Shown: in pieces, positions 43,178-50,612 of the stretch
How the letters are laid out: each line of letters opens with the position of its first letter
How positions within the stretch are numbered: position 1 is the first letter of the stretch
Assembly (NCBI RefSeq): GCF_001425325.1
Contig: NZ_LMEH01000001.1
Location: 293,897 to 357,896 of the forward strand
Length of the DNA stretch: 64,000 nt
DNA from: Leifsonia sp. Root1293
GTDB taxonomy: Bacteria; Actinomycetota; Actinomycetes; Actinomycetales; Microbacteriaceae
Reading direction: 5' to 3'
Program-made: the position numbers and the translations under genes
Notes under the pieces: model-generated
Told to the model about the DNA's origin: nothing
Databases searched by the model: none
Seen by the model: the letters and a program-made list of their open reading frames with translations, nothing else

Positions 43178-44182
43178 ATGACCGGAACTCAGATCGTCCA
43201 GAGGGAGCAGGCGCTCGCCGTGATCGGCGGCGAGGCCACCGACGCCAACCTGCGCCGCTTCCTGCACGGAATCCCGGGGGTCGACGCCGTCGGCCTCGAA
43301 CAGCGCGCAGCCGGCCTCGGCACCCGCTCCATCAAGACGACGTCGAAGAAGTGGGCGCTCGACAAGATCATCGAGCTCATCGACCTCACCACCCTCGAGG
43401 GTGCCGACACCCGCGGCAAGGTGCGCTCGCTCGTCGCGAAGGCGCTCACTCCCGACCCCAGCGACCTGAGCACCCCGCGCGTCGCCGCGGTCTGCGTCTA
43501 CGGCGACATGGTTCCCCACGCCGTCGAGGCCCTCGGTTCGGTGCACGGCGACCCGGATGCCGGCGGCATCTCGGTCGCCGCCGTCGCCACGGCGTTCCCC
43601 AGCGGACGGTCCTCCCGCTCGATCAAGCTCGAGGACACCGCCGACGCCGTTGCAGCCGGTGCGGACGAGATCGACATGGTCATCGACCGCGGCGCGTTCC
43701 TCATGGGCCACTACGGCGAGGTCCACGACGAGATCGTGGCCGTGAAGGAGGCCTGCCGCCGTGCGGACGGGAGCTACGCCCACCTCAAGGTCATCCTCGA
43801 GACGGGTGAGCTCAACACATACGACAACGTGCGCAGGGCATCCTGGCTCGCCATCCTGGCCGGCGGCGACTTCATCAAGACGTCCACAGGCAAGGTGGCC
43901 CCGGCCGCGACCCTTCCCGTGACGCTCTCGATGCTCGAGGTCGTGCGGGACTGGCACAAGCTCACCGGCCAGAAGATCGGTGTGAAGCCGGCCGGCGGCA
44001 TCCGCACCTCCAAGGACGCGATCAAGTACCTCGTGACAGTGGCCGAGACCGTCGGGGAGGAGTGGCTGACGCCGCACCTGTTCCGCTTCGGTGCGTCGAG
44101 CCTGCTCAACGACGTGCTGCTGCAGCGCCAGAAGATGACGACAGGGCACTACTCGGGCCCCGACTACGTGACGATCGATTAA
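43178..44182 (+). CDS. deoC: Deoxyribose-phosphate aldolase
   Basis: Class I aldolase splitting 2-deoxyribose-5-phosphate into glyceraldehyde-3-phosphate and acetaldehyde; 334 residues, the long form found in animals and many Actinobacteria rather than the short E. coli form. The Schiff-base lysine is K234 in GGDFIKTSTGKVAP; K270 in GVKPAGGIRTSKDA is the second active-site lysine. IDLTTLEGADTRGKV and ADEIDMVIDRGAF carry barrel residues. An AAGGAAC ribosome site precedes ATG 43178. Acetaldehyde produced here is the expected substrate of the next gene. Confidence 0.95.
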   Translation: MTGTQIVQREQALAVIGGEATDANLRRFLHGIPGVDAVGLEQRAAGLGTRSIKTTSKKWALDKIIELIDLTTLEGADTRGKVRSLVAKALTPDPSDLSTPRVAAVCVYGDMVPHAVEALGSVHGDPDAGGISVAAVATAFPSGRSSRSIKLEDTADAVAAGADEIDMVIDRGAFLMGHYGEVHDEIVAVKEACRRADGSYAHLKVILETGELNTYDNVRRASWLAILAGGDFIKTSTGKVAPAATLPVTLSMLEVVRDWHKLTGQKIGVKPAGGIRTSKDAIKYLVTVAETVGEEWLTPHLFRFGASSLLNDVLLQRQKMTTGHYSGPDYVTID

Positions 44183-44192
44183 GGCAACCGAC

Positions 44193-45743
44193 ATGACATT
44201 CCTCGACTACGCCCCGGCGCCGGAATCCCGCGCCGTCCTCAACCTCCGCAGCGACTACGGCCTGTTCATCGACGGTGAGTGGCGTGCCGGAAACGGAACA
44301 CCGTTCCAGACCATCTCGCCGGCGACGGAAGAGCACATCGCCACCATCGCGACAGCGTCGGAGGGCGATGTCGATACGGCCGTCGCCGCGGCGCGCCGTG
44401 CCCACTCCCGTGTGTGGTCCCGCATGTCGGGCAGCGATCGGGGCAAGTACCTGTTTCGCATCGCCCGCCTCGTTCAGGAACGTGCTCGCGAGCTCGCCGT
44501 CGCCGAGTCGCTCGACAACGGCAAGCCGATCAAGGAAAGCCGCGACGTCGACGTGCCCCTGGTGGCCGCCTGGTTCTTCTACTACGCCGGCTGGGCCGAC
44601 AAGCTCGATCACGCCGGTCTCGGAGCCAACCCCGCGTCGCTCGGCGTCGCAGCGCAGGTCATCCCGTGGAACTTCCCGCTGCTCATGCTCGCGTGGAAGA
44701 TCGCCCCGGCGCTGGCAGCGGGCAACACCGTCGTGTTGAAGCCGGCCGAGACCACGCCGCTCACGGCACTGCTGTTCGCGGAGATCGTGCAGCAGGCGGA
44801 CCTGCCGCCAGGAGTCGTCAACATCATCACCGGGGCCGGAGACACCGGCGCCGCGCTGGTTGCTCATCCCGATGTCGACAAGGTCGCCTTCACGGGCTCC
44901 ACCGCCGTCGGCCGTGCCATCGCCAAGCAGGTGGCCGGAACGTCCAAGAAGCTCACCCTCGAGCTCGGCGGCAAGGCTGCGAACATCGTGTTCGACGACG
45001 CCCCCATCGACCAGGCCGTCGAGGGCATCGTCAACGGCATCTTCTTCAACCAGGGCCACGTGTGCTGTGCCGGCAGTCGCCTGCTCGTGCAGGAGTCGAT
45101 CCACGACGAGGTCGTCGACCGCCTCAAGGACCGCCTCTCCACCCTGCGCCTCGGGGATCCGCTCGACAAGAACACCGACATCGGTGCCATCAACTCGCGC
45201 GAGCAGCTGGACCGCATCCGCGAGCTCAGCGACATCGGCGTCGAAGAGGGCGCCGAGCGCTGGCAGGCGGACTGCGCCATCCCCGAGAACGGATTCTGGT
45301 ACGCGCCGACGATCTTCACCAACGTCTCGACGAGCCACCGCATCGCCAGGGATGAGATCTTCGGACCGGTGCTCTCCGTGCTCACGTTCCGCACTCCGGC
45401 CGAGGCCATCGCCAAGGCCAACAACACGCCCTACGGCCTCTCAGCCGGAATCTGGAGCGACAAGGGCAGCCGCATCCTCGCCGTGGCAGACAAGCTGCGC
45501 GCCGGCGTGGTGTGGGCCAACACATTCAACCGGTTCGATCCGGCGTCGCCGTTCGGTGGTTACAAGGAGTCCGGCTACGGCCGCGAGGGCGGTCGCCACG
45601 GCCTCGCCGCCTACCTGAAGCCCGCGTCGTCCACCGCCGCCGTCGGCCGCGTATCGATAACCGCTGACCATGATGATCTCGATACGCGGGCGGCTTCGCC
45701 GCGCGCTACTCGATCGACGAAGACCAAGGGAGCCGCGAAATGA
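44193..45743 (+). CDS. Aldehyde dehydrogenase (ALDH16-like N-terminal enzyme)
   Basis: NAD(P)-dependent aldehyde dehydrogenase, 516 residues. Catalytic C291 in GHVCCAGSR and general-base E257 in LTLELGGKAANIV are present, as are VIPWNFPLLMLAWKI and FTGSTAVGRAI (cofactor binding). It sits 10 bases after deoC and would oxidise acetaldehyde to acetate. The core ends near GLAAYLKP; the last 38 residues are a polar tail, about 15 of which are encoded by a dispersed palindromic repeat. The next gene is a second ALDH-like half overlapping by four bases; the two lengths add to 802 residues, matching ALDH16 proteins that carry both domains on one chain. Confidence 0.93.
   Translation: MTFLDYAPAPESRAVLNLRSDYGLFIDGEWRAGNGTPFQTISPATEEHIATIATASEGDVDTAVAAARRAHSRVWSRMSGSDRGKYLFRIARLVQERARELAVAESLDNGKPIKESRDVDVPLVAAWFFYYAGWADKLDHAGLGANPASLGVAAQVIPWNFPLLMLAWKIAPALAAGNTVVLKPAETTPLTALLFAEIVQQADLPPGVVNIITGAGDTGAALVAHPDVDKVAFTGSTAVGRAIAKQVAGTSKKLTLELGGKAANIVFDDAPIDQAVEGIVNGIFFNQGHVCCAGSRLLVQESIHDEVVDRLKDRLSTLRLGDPLDKNTDIGAINSREQLDRIRELSDIGVEEGAERWQADCAIPENGFWYAPTIFTNVSTSHRIARDEIFGPVLSVLTFRTPAEAIAKANNTPYGLSAGIWSDKGSRILAVADKLRAGVVWANTFNRFDPASPFGGYKESGYGREGGRHGLAAYLKPASSTAAVGRVSITADHDDLDTRAASPRATRSTKTKGAAK
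45674..45717. repeat. Dispersed palindromic repeat, copy 2 (inside coding sequence)
   Basis: Inverted relative to copy 1 at 33984. Starts TGATCTCGATACGCG, has the central hairpin GCGGC-TTC-GCCGC and ends GCGCTACTCGATC. It lies wholly inside the 3' end of the first ALDH gene, encoding its tail around DLDTRAASPRATRS, and ends 22 bases before the start of the second ALDH gene. Central stem bases differ from copy 1 but remain paired. Confidence 0.75.
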
Positions 45744-46600
45744 CCCGCCTCGCCGTGCCGAAGACCTACAAGCTCTACATCGGCGGCAAGTTCCCCCGCA
45801 GCGAGTCCGGTCGTGTCTACGAGATCGTCGGCGCCAAGGGCGCCTTCCTCGCGAATGCGGCCCAGGCCTCGCGCAAGGACGCCCGCGACGCCGTCGTGGC
45901 CGCCCGAGCCGCCGTCGGCGGCTGGTCGGGGCAGACGGCATACAACCGCGGTCAGGTGCTCTACCGCATCGCCGAGCTCCTCGAGGGGCGCCGTGCCCAG
46001 TTCATCGCCGAGATCGTCGACGCCGAGGGTGTCACGACCGCGGCGGCGACCACCCAGGTCGACACCGCGATCGACCGCTGGGTCTGGTACGCGGGCTGGG
46101 CCGACAAGTACGCCCAGGTGGCGGGGAACGGCAATCCCGTCGCCGGTCCGTACTTCAACATCTCCGTTCCCGAGCCCACGGGCGTCGTGGCGATCATCGC
46201 GCCGCAGGACTCATCGCTGCTCGGCCTGGTCTCGGCCATCGCTCCGGCCCTCGTCGCCGGCAACACCGTGGTCGTCGTCGCCAGCGAGAAGCTGCCGCTC
46301 TCGGCCATCAGCCTGTCGGAGGTGCTCGCCACCAGCGACGTGCCCGGGGGAGTGGTGAACATCCTCACCGGTTCGCCTGCTGAGATCGCACCGTGGCTCG
46401 CCAGCCATGCCGACGTCAACGCCATAGACCTCGTCGGAGCCGGCGAGCTCGAGTGGATCGACCTGCAGATCTCGGCCGCGGACACGCTGAAGCGCGTGTT
46501 CCAGCCCGAGAACGGTCCCGACGCCGCCGCTCCGTCTCTGGAGCGCATCACGGCGTTCACCGAGACGAAGACCGTGTGGCACACGAAGGGTCTGATCTAG
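45740..46600 (+). CDS. Aldehyde-dehydrogenase-like protein without catalytic cysteine (ALDH16 C-terminal-like half)
   Basis: A 286-residue protein matching the N-terminal, cofactor-binding two-thirds of an aldehyde dehydrogenase: YKLYIGGKFPRSESGR, YNRGQVLYRIAELLE, YAGWADKYAQ, VVAIIAPQDSSLLG, GGVVNILTGSPAEI. After that the family motif FTGSTxVG is replaced by IDLVGAGELEWIDLQ and the chain ends soon, so no catalytic cysteine or glutamate is present. ATG overlaps the upstream ALDH stop in ATGA. Full ALDH16 proteins have just such a second, inactive domain; this gene looks like that domain made separately, perhaps as a structural partner of the active enzyme. The frame is intact, so it is not a pseudogene. 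Confidence 0.8.
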   Translation: MTRLAVPKTYKLYIGGKFPRSESGRVYEIVGAKGAFLANAAQASRKDARDAVVAARAAVGGWSGQTAYNRGQVLYRIAELLEGRRAQFIAEIVDAEGVTTAAATTQVDTAIDRWVWYAGWADKYAQVAGNGNPVAGPYFNISVPEPTGVVAIIAPQDSSLLGLVSAIAPALVAGNTVVVVASEKLPLSAISLSEVLATSDVPGGVVNILTGSPAEIAPWLASHADVNAIDLVGAGELEWIDLQISAADTLKRVFQPENGPDAAAPSLERITAFTETKTVWHTKGLI

Positions 46601-46628
46601 CACCGGCGCCGCCGCCGAAACGCGCCGC

Positions 46629-46643
46629 ACCCCCGAACGGGGT
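46629..46643 (+). terminator. Possible terminator of the deo operon
   Basis: ACCCC (46629-46633) pairs with GGGGT (46639-46643) around CGAAC, followed by the moderately T-rich TCATGTTCT. Short stem; weak evidence. It lies between the second ALDH gene and the next promoter. Confidence 0.35.
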
Positions 46644-46677
46644 TCATGTTCTCAGGATCTGCGCTTAAGCTCGAGAC

Positions 46678-46911
46678 ATGTCCAACGGAGGAACTGATGC
46701 CCGCGGTCGCCTCGAGAGCGACCCGTTCGACTATCGCGTCACGAGCGGCGGCCAGGTGCTGGTCGCCCGCGGAGGCCGCACGGTGCTCACGGTGAGCGGA
46801 GCATCGGCGGCGCGACTCGTCACGACGCTGGCGTCGGCAGACGAACGCTCGACGCAGCTGTTGCTGGCCAAGGCGACGGGCAACTACAAGCGCGGCAACG
46901 AGCGCCGGTGA
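46678..46911 (+). CDS. Small conserved-looking protein, unknown
   Basis: A 77-residue protein. After a polar head comes a compact, probably beta-sheet core (DYRVTSGGQVLVARGGRTVLTVSG) and a helical, basic tail (ATGNYKRGNERR). ATG 46678 is six bases after TAAGCT, and an internal AACGGAGG follows the start codon. Its stop overlaps the GTG of the SDR gene by four bases, so it heads a three-gene coupled operon. Small basic C-terminus suggests RNA or DNA contact, but nothing more can be claimed. Confidence 0.65.
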   Translation: MSNGGTDARGRLESDPFDYRVTSGGQVLVARGGRTVLTVSGASAARLVTTLASADERSTQLLLAKATGNYKRGNERR

Positions 46912-48401
46912 CGCCGGCAGGGCTGGCCGTCGTCACGGGCGCGACCGGCTACATCGGCGGTCGTCTCGTGCCGCGCCTGCTCGCCGCCGGCTTCAGGGTG
47001 CGTGTCGTCGTGCGCAACCCCGATCGGCTCTCCGACGTCCCGTGGTTCGAGCAGGTCGAGATCGTCACCGGCGACCTCACAGATGCCGCGACGGCGCGCG
47101 CTGCATCCGAGGGCGCCGACGTGCTCTACTACCTGGTCCACTCGATGGGTGGAGGGGGCGGCGACTTCGAGGCGCGGGAGCGTGCCATCGCCACGACCCT
47201 GGCCGATGCCGCCTTCGCGGCCGGAGTGGGGCGCATCGTGTACCTCGGCGGCCTGCACCCCGACGGCGTTCCCCTGTCGAAGCACCTGCGGTCACGGGTC
47301 GAGGTCGGGCGCATCCTCATCGGCTCTGGCGTGCCGTCGATCGTGCTGCAGGCCGGCGTCGTGATCGGTTCCGGCTCGACCTCCTTCGAGATGATCCGTC
47401 ACCTCACCGAGGTGCTGCCGTACATGCCGGCGCCGAAATGGGTGCGCAACTTCATCCAGCCGATCGCCGTCCGCGATGTGCTGCACTACCTGGTCGAGGC
47501 GGCCTCGGTCGATGCGCGCGTCAACCGCACCTTCGACATCGGCGGACCCGACGTTCTGCGCTACGGCCAGATGATGAACGGATACGCTCTCGAGGCCGGC
47601 CTGCACCAGCGGCCGATCGCGGCGCTTCCCGTTCTCACGCCCTGGCTGGCCTCGCAGTGGGTCAATCTGGTCACGCCCATCCCGCGTTCGCTCGCCGTGC
47701 CCATCATCGAGTCATTGCAGGTGGACTGCGTCGTGCGCGAACACGACATCGACGCCGTCATCCCGCCTCCCGCCGAGGGTCTGACCGGCTACAGGCGTGC
47801 CGTTCGCCTTGCTCTGCAGCGAGAACGCGACGGCGATGTCGAGACCAGCTGGCGCGATTCGGCGGTGGAGGGTGCACCGAGTGATCCTCTGCCCAGCGAC
47901 CCCGACTGGGCTGGCACCCTGGTCTACACGGATGTGCGCGAGAGGCGTACCGCCGCAGCGCCGCAGGACCTGTGGAAGGTCATCGAGGGGGTCGGTGGCA
48001 AGAACGGTTGGTACTCGTTCCCGCTCGCGTGGGCGGTGCGCGGCTGGATGGACTGGATCGTCGGGGGAGTGGGCCTGCGCCGCGGACGCCGCGATGCCGG
48101 CACCTTGAACACCGGCGACGCCCTCGACTTCTGGCGGGTGGAACGGATCGACCGTGGTCGCCTGCTGCGTCTGCGCGCCGAGATGCGTCTGCCGGGTCGG
48201 GCCTGGCTCGAGATGTCGGCAGAACCCACGGATGACGGCGGATCGATCTACCGCCAACGGGCGATCTACTTCCCGAAGGGCCTGACAGGGCGGCTCTACT
48301 GGTGGGCGGTCTGGCCATTCCACGGGGTCATCTTCGCCGGAATGACCAACCGCATCACGGAGGCGGCCCTCGGACCGAGATCGGAGCGGAGACCCGCATG
48401 A
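46908..48401 (+). CDS. NAD(P)-binding SDR fused to DUF2867/SRPBCC-like domain
   Basis: A 497-residue two-domain protein. Residues 1-290 are an atypical SDR: VTGATGYIGGRLVPRLL (dinucleotide motif), DVLYYLVHSMGGGGGDFEARE and YLGGLHPDG, like complex I NDUFA9-type oxidoreductases. From about residue 345 (VYTDVRERRTAAAPQDLWKVIEGVGGKNGW) it is the DUF2867 domain, related to START/SRPBCC ligand-binding folds, with GDALDFWRVERIDRGRLLRLRAEM. GTG start coupled to the 77-residue gene; ATGA overlap with the following SRPBCC gene. The fusion is widespread but of unknown substrate. Confidence 0.85.
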   Translation: MTPAGLAVVTGATGYIGGRLVPRLLAAGFRVRVVVRNPDRLSDVPWFEQVEIVTGDLTDAATARAASEGADVLYYLVHSMGGGGGDFEARERAIATTLADAAFAAGVGRIVYLGGLHPDGVPLSKHLRSRVEVGRILIGSGVPSIVLQAGVVIGSGSTSFEMIRHLTEVLPYMPAPKWVRNFIQPIAVRDVLHYLVEAASVDARVNRTFDIGGPDVLRYGQMMNGYALEAGLHQRPIAALPVLTPWLASQWVNLVTPIPRSLAVPIIESLQVDCVVREHDIDAVIPPPAEGLTGYRRAVRLALQRERDGDVETSWRDSAVEGAPSDPLPSDPDWAGTLVYTDVRERRTAAAPQDLWKVIEGVGGKNGWYSFPLAWAVRGWMDWIVGGVGLRRGRRDAGTLNTGDALDFWRVERIDRGRLLRLRAEMRLPGRAWLEMSAEPTDDGGSIYRQRAIYFPKGLTGRLYWWAVWPFHGVIFAGMTNRITEAALGPRSERRPA

Positions 48402-48934
48402 GTTCACATCACCCCGACGGCGGCGCGTCGCACCTGGGATCGGTCGAGTGCATCGACGAGGACTGGCGCATGATGTTCGTTCGCGACTACGGCCATCCCG
48501 TCGACGCGGTCTGGGCGATGCTCACGCAGCCCGCGCTCACCCGTCTCTGGTGGGCCGACTCGAAGATCGAGCCGAGAGTGGGCGGGCGATTCGATCTCCG
48601 CTGGCTCAACTCTCCCGAGGCCGGCGTGTGGTGGGAGGGAGCCGTGACGGTCTGGGAACCGGAGAGGGTCCTCGAGTTCACGAACTCCGAGCACGGACTC
48701 CTGCGGTGGGAGCTCGAGGCGACGGATGCCGGAACCCGACTGACGTTCATCGACCTGATCCGCCCCGCCGAGGAGCGATTCGTCGCCATGTCGCTCGCGG
48801 GCTGGCACCTGCACCTCGACCATCTCGCCGAGGCCCTCGACGGCATCGGGCAGGACTGGGACGCGTGGCAGGAGCGCTGGTTGCCCACCTGGCAGGACCG
48901 TCACGCGGAGTACATCGCTCTCGTCACGCGTTGA
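48398..48934 (+). CDS. SRPBCC (AHSA1-type) domain protein
   Basis: A 178-residue protein of the Bet v1/START-like fold, AHSA1 branch: HPVDAVWAMLTQPALTRLWWADSKIEPRVGGRF is the opening signature and WEPERVLEFTNS with GTRLTFIDLI follow, ending in a long helix DHLAEALDG. Such proteins bind hydrophobic ligands in the cavity. The ATG overlaps the preceding stop by four bases, giving an operon with two SRPBCC-type domains on separate chains, which hints at handling a shared ligand. Confidence 0.85.
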   Translation: MSSHHPDGGASHLGSVECIDEDWRMMFVRDYGHPVDAVWAMLTQPALTRLWWADSKIEPRVGGRFDLRWLNSPEAGVWWEGAVTVWEPERVLEFTNSEHGLLRWELEATDAGTRLTFIDLIRPAEERFVAMSLAGWHLHLDHLAEALDGIGQDWDAWQERWLPTWQDRHAEYIALVTR

Positions 48935-48975
48935 TTCGAGACCCCCGAAGTGGGGCGCGGACTGCCTGAGCGGCG

Positions 48976-49008
48976 GGTAACGAAACGGTAACGGATGGGT
49001 TAGGGTCG
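48976..49008 (+). promoter_or_regulatory. PHO-box-like triple 11-bp repeat and -10 box
   Basis: Three contiguous 11-base units begin GGTAACG (48976), GGTAACG (48987) and GGTTAGG (48998). The last overlaps a -10 box TAGGGT (49001-49006). The units cover the place where a -35 would be, and no other -35 is seen, as expected for an activator-dependent promoter. Spacing matches actinobacterial PhoP sites; the gene downstream is a phosphodiesterase. Confidence 0.55.
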
Positions 49009-49060
49009 ATCCACCTGCACGGCGCAACGACGCGCTCGGCAGCCGGAAGGACCCGATCCG

Positions 49061-49981
49061 TTGACCGTGCACCCCCGCCGCGACCCGAACGCGCGTCGCG
49101 GAATCCGCTCTGCCGCCCACTGGTTCCGACTACTCTCCATCTCCGCCGTCCTGGGGCTCGCGCTGGTCGTCGCCGTCGTTCCCTCGGTGAGCGGCGTCTA
49201 TGCCGCCGACGTCTTCGGCGGCCTGCGGGCGCCGGGACAGGCCGCCTTCATCGCCGGCCACAGGGGAGATCGCTCCGTCGCGCCCGAGAACACCATGCCG
49301 GCCTTCGAAGCCGCGTTCGCCAACCCGGCGCTGGCCTTCGTCGAGACCGATGTGCAGCTCACGAGCGACGGCGTGCCCGTCCTTTTCCACGACACGACGC
49401 TCGAGCGCGTGACCGGGAAGAAGGGCGGAGTCGGCGATCACACCCTCAAGGAACTGCGCAGGATGGATGCCGGATCGTTCTTCGCCCGCGAGTACGCCGG
49501 CACCCGCATCCCGACACTGGCGACCTTCCTCGACGGCCTCGCGAAGACGGAGAAGTCGGCGTTGATCGAACTGAAGGCGATCTGGAGCGCCGACGAGGTG
49601 CGTACGGTGATCGACCTGATCGACAGCCGGCCGTTGACCGGGCGCATCATGCTCGAGTCGTTCAGCCTCGAGACGCTGGCGAACATCCAGGTCGTCGCGC
49701 CCCAGTACCCTCGCCTGATGCTGGCTCGGGAACTTCCGGCCGATCCCGTGCCGATGGCCAGGAAGTTCGGGGTGTTGGCCATCGCAACGACGGCGAAGTC
49801 CGTCGCAGCACAGCCGGAAGCCGTGAGACGTATGCACGGCGCCGACCTCGGAGTGCTCTGCTACACGCTGAACTCCGACGACACCTGGGCGGAGGTCAGC
49901 GCCCTCGGCGTCGACGGAATCATCACCGACGTGCCGAGCGAGCTCGACGCCTGGTTCGCCTCGACCGCGCGCGGCACCTGA
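49061..49981 (+). CDS. Glycerophosphodiester phosphodiesterase, exported
   Basis: A 306-residue enzyme cleaving glycerophosphodiesters to glycerol-3-phosphate and an alcohol. An N-terminal hydrophobic segment (about residues 26-45) serves as signal or anchor, so it acts outside the membrane. GDPD motifs: AGHRGDRSVAPENTMPAF near residue 66 and FVETDVQLTSDGVPVLFHD with the catalytic H-R-G and E-x-D pairs; SALIELKAIW and GVDGIITDVP complete the barrel. I use TTG 49061 because GGAAGG ends ten bases before it; GTG 49067 is less well spaced. Upstream PHO-like repeats suggest induction in phosphate starvation. Confidence 0.9.
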   Translation: MTVHPRRDPNARRGIRSAAHWFRLLSISAVLGLALVVAVVPSVSGVYAADVFGGLRAPGQAAFIAGHRGDRSVAPENTMPAFEAAFANPALAFVETDVQLTSDGVPVLFHDTTLERVTGKKGGVGDHTLKELRRMDAGSFFAREYAGTRIPTLATFLDGLAKTEKSALIELKAIWSADEVRTVIDLIDSRPLTGRIMLESFSLETLANIQVVAPQYPRLMLARELPADPVPMARKFGVLAIATTAKSVAAQPEAVRRMHGADLGVLCYTLNSDDTWAEVSALGVDGIITDVPSELDAWFASTARGT

Positions 49982-50011
49982 TCGCGGCGACGCCCACCAC
50001 GGGCCAGGTGA

Positions 50012-50347
50012 TCAGGGCGCCGAGGAGGCTTCGACCGCAGCCGCGGCCGCGTCCGCCGGAGACTCCGTCGTCGCCGACCGGGCCTGCAGCTCGAAGATCG
50101 AGAGCAGCTCGCCGACGGCCGCCTCGCGCTGGTCTCCTCCGGCGTCGAACATGTCGGTGACGTGCGTGCGCAGATGGTTCTCGACGATGAGCTTGTTGAG
50201 CGACCCGAGGGACTTCTGGATCGAGAGCGACAGCGTGAGGATGTCGACGCAGTAGTCCTCGTTCTCGATCATCTTCTCGAGTCCGCGCAGCTGGCCCTCG
50301 AGGATGCGGGTTCGATGCAGGGCGCGCTTCTTGATGTCGTCGATCAC
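50012..50347 (-). CDS. CsoR/RcnR-family metal-sensing repressor
   Basis: All-helical DUF156 repressor of 111 residues, starting at GTG 50347; longer frames upstream run into GC-rich spacer and are rejected. The family ligands read C33 in EDYCVDIL, H58 in VENHLRT and H62. Copper sensors (CsoR) have cysteine at the last position, nickel/cobalt sensor RcnR has histidine, so the ligand set C-H-H is RcnR-like here. The tail after residue 85 is Ala/Glu-rich and disordered. No metal exporter is adjacent; the divergent neighbour is a helicase gene. Metal specificity cannot be settled from sequence. Confidence 0.82.
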   Translation of the reverse strand: MIDDIKKRALHRTRILEGQLRGLEKMIENEDYCVDILTLSLSIQKSLGSLNKLIVENHLRTHVTDMFDAGGDQREAAVGELLSIFELQARSATTESPADAAAAAVEASSAP

Positions 50348-50612
50348 CCGATCAGGGTACTTCCTGAATCGTTCGGCCCGGCCCCTCCGATCTTCGACGG
50401 GCACCCGACCGGCGACGCGCGGCATCCGCGATGCCCATGCCTGCGCGGATCGGCGTAGAATGGGCGCGCGTCGACGAACCCCGTCACCGTCTCGACCGCG
50501 TATCAGCGCGTTGCTTGAGTCCGGGTTCCTCACGCAGGCGTTCCGCAGCCGGCAGCCAACTCTCTCGAGCAGGCGGGCCCGACGGCGAGAACCTGACACC
50601 ACGGAAGGACAC
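50348..50612. other. Divergent intergenic region
   Basis: 265 bases between the metal-sensing repressor and the helicase genes, the longest gap in the window. I find no convincing palindrome, promoter pair or RNA. GGAAGGA at 50603-50609 is the helicase ribosome site. Confidence 0.5.
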
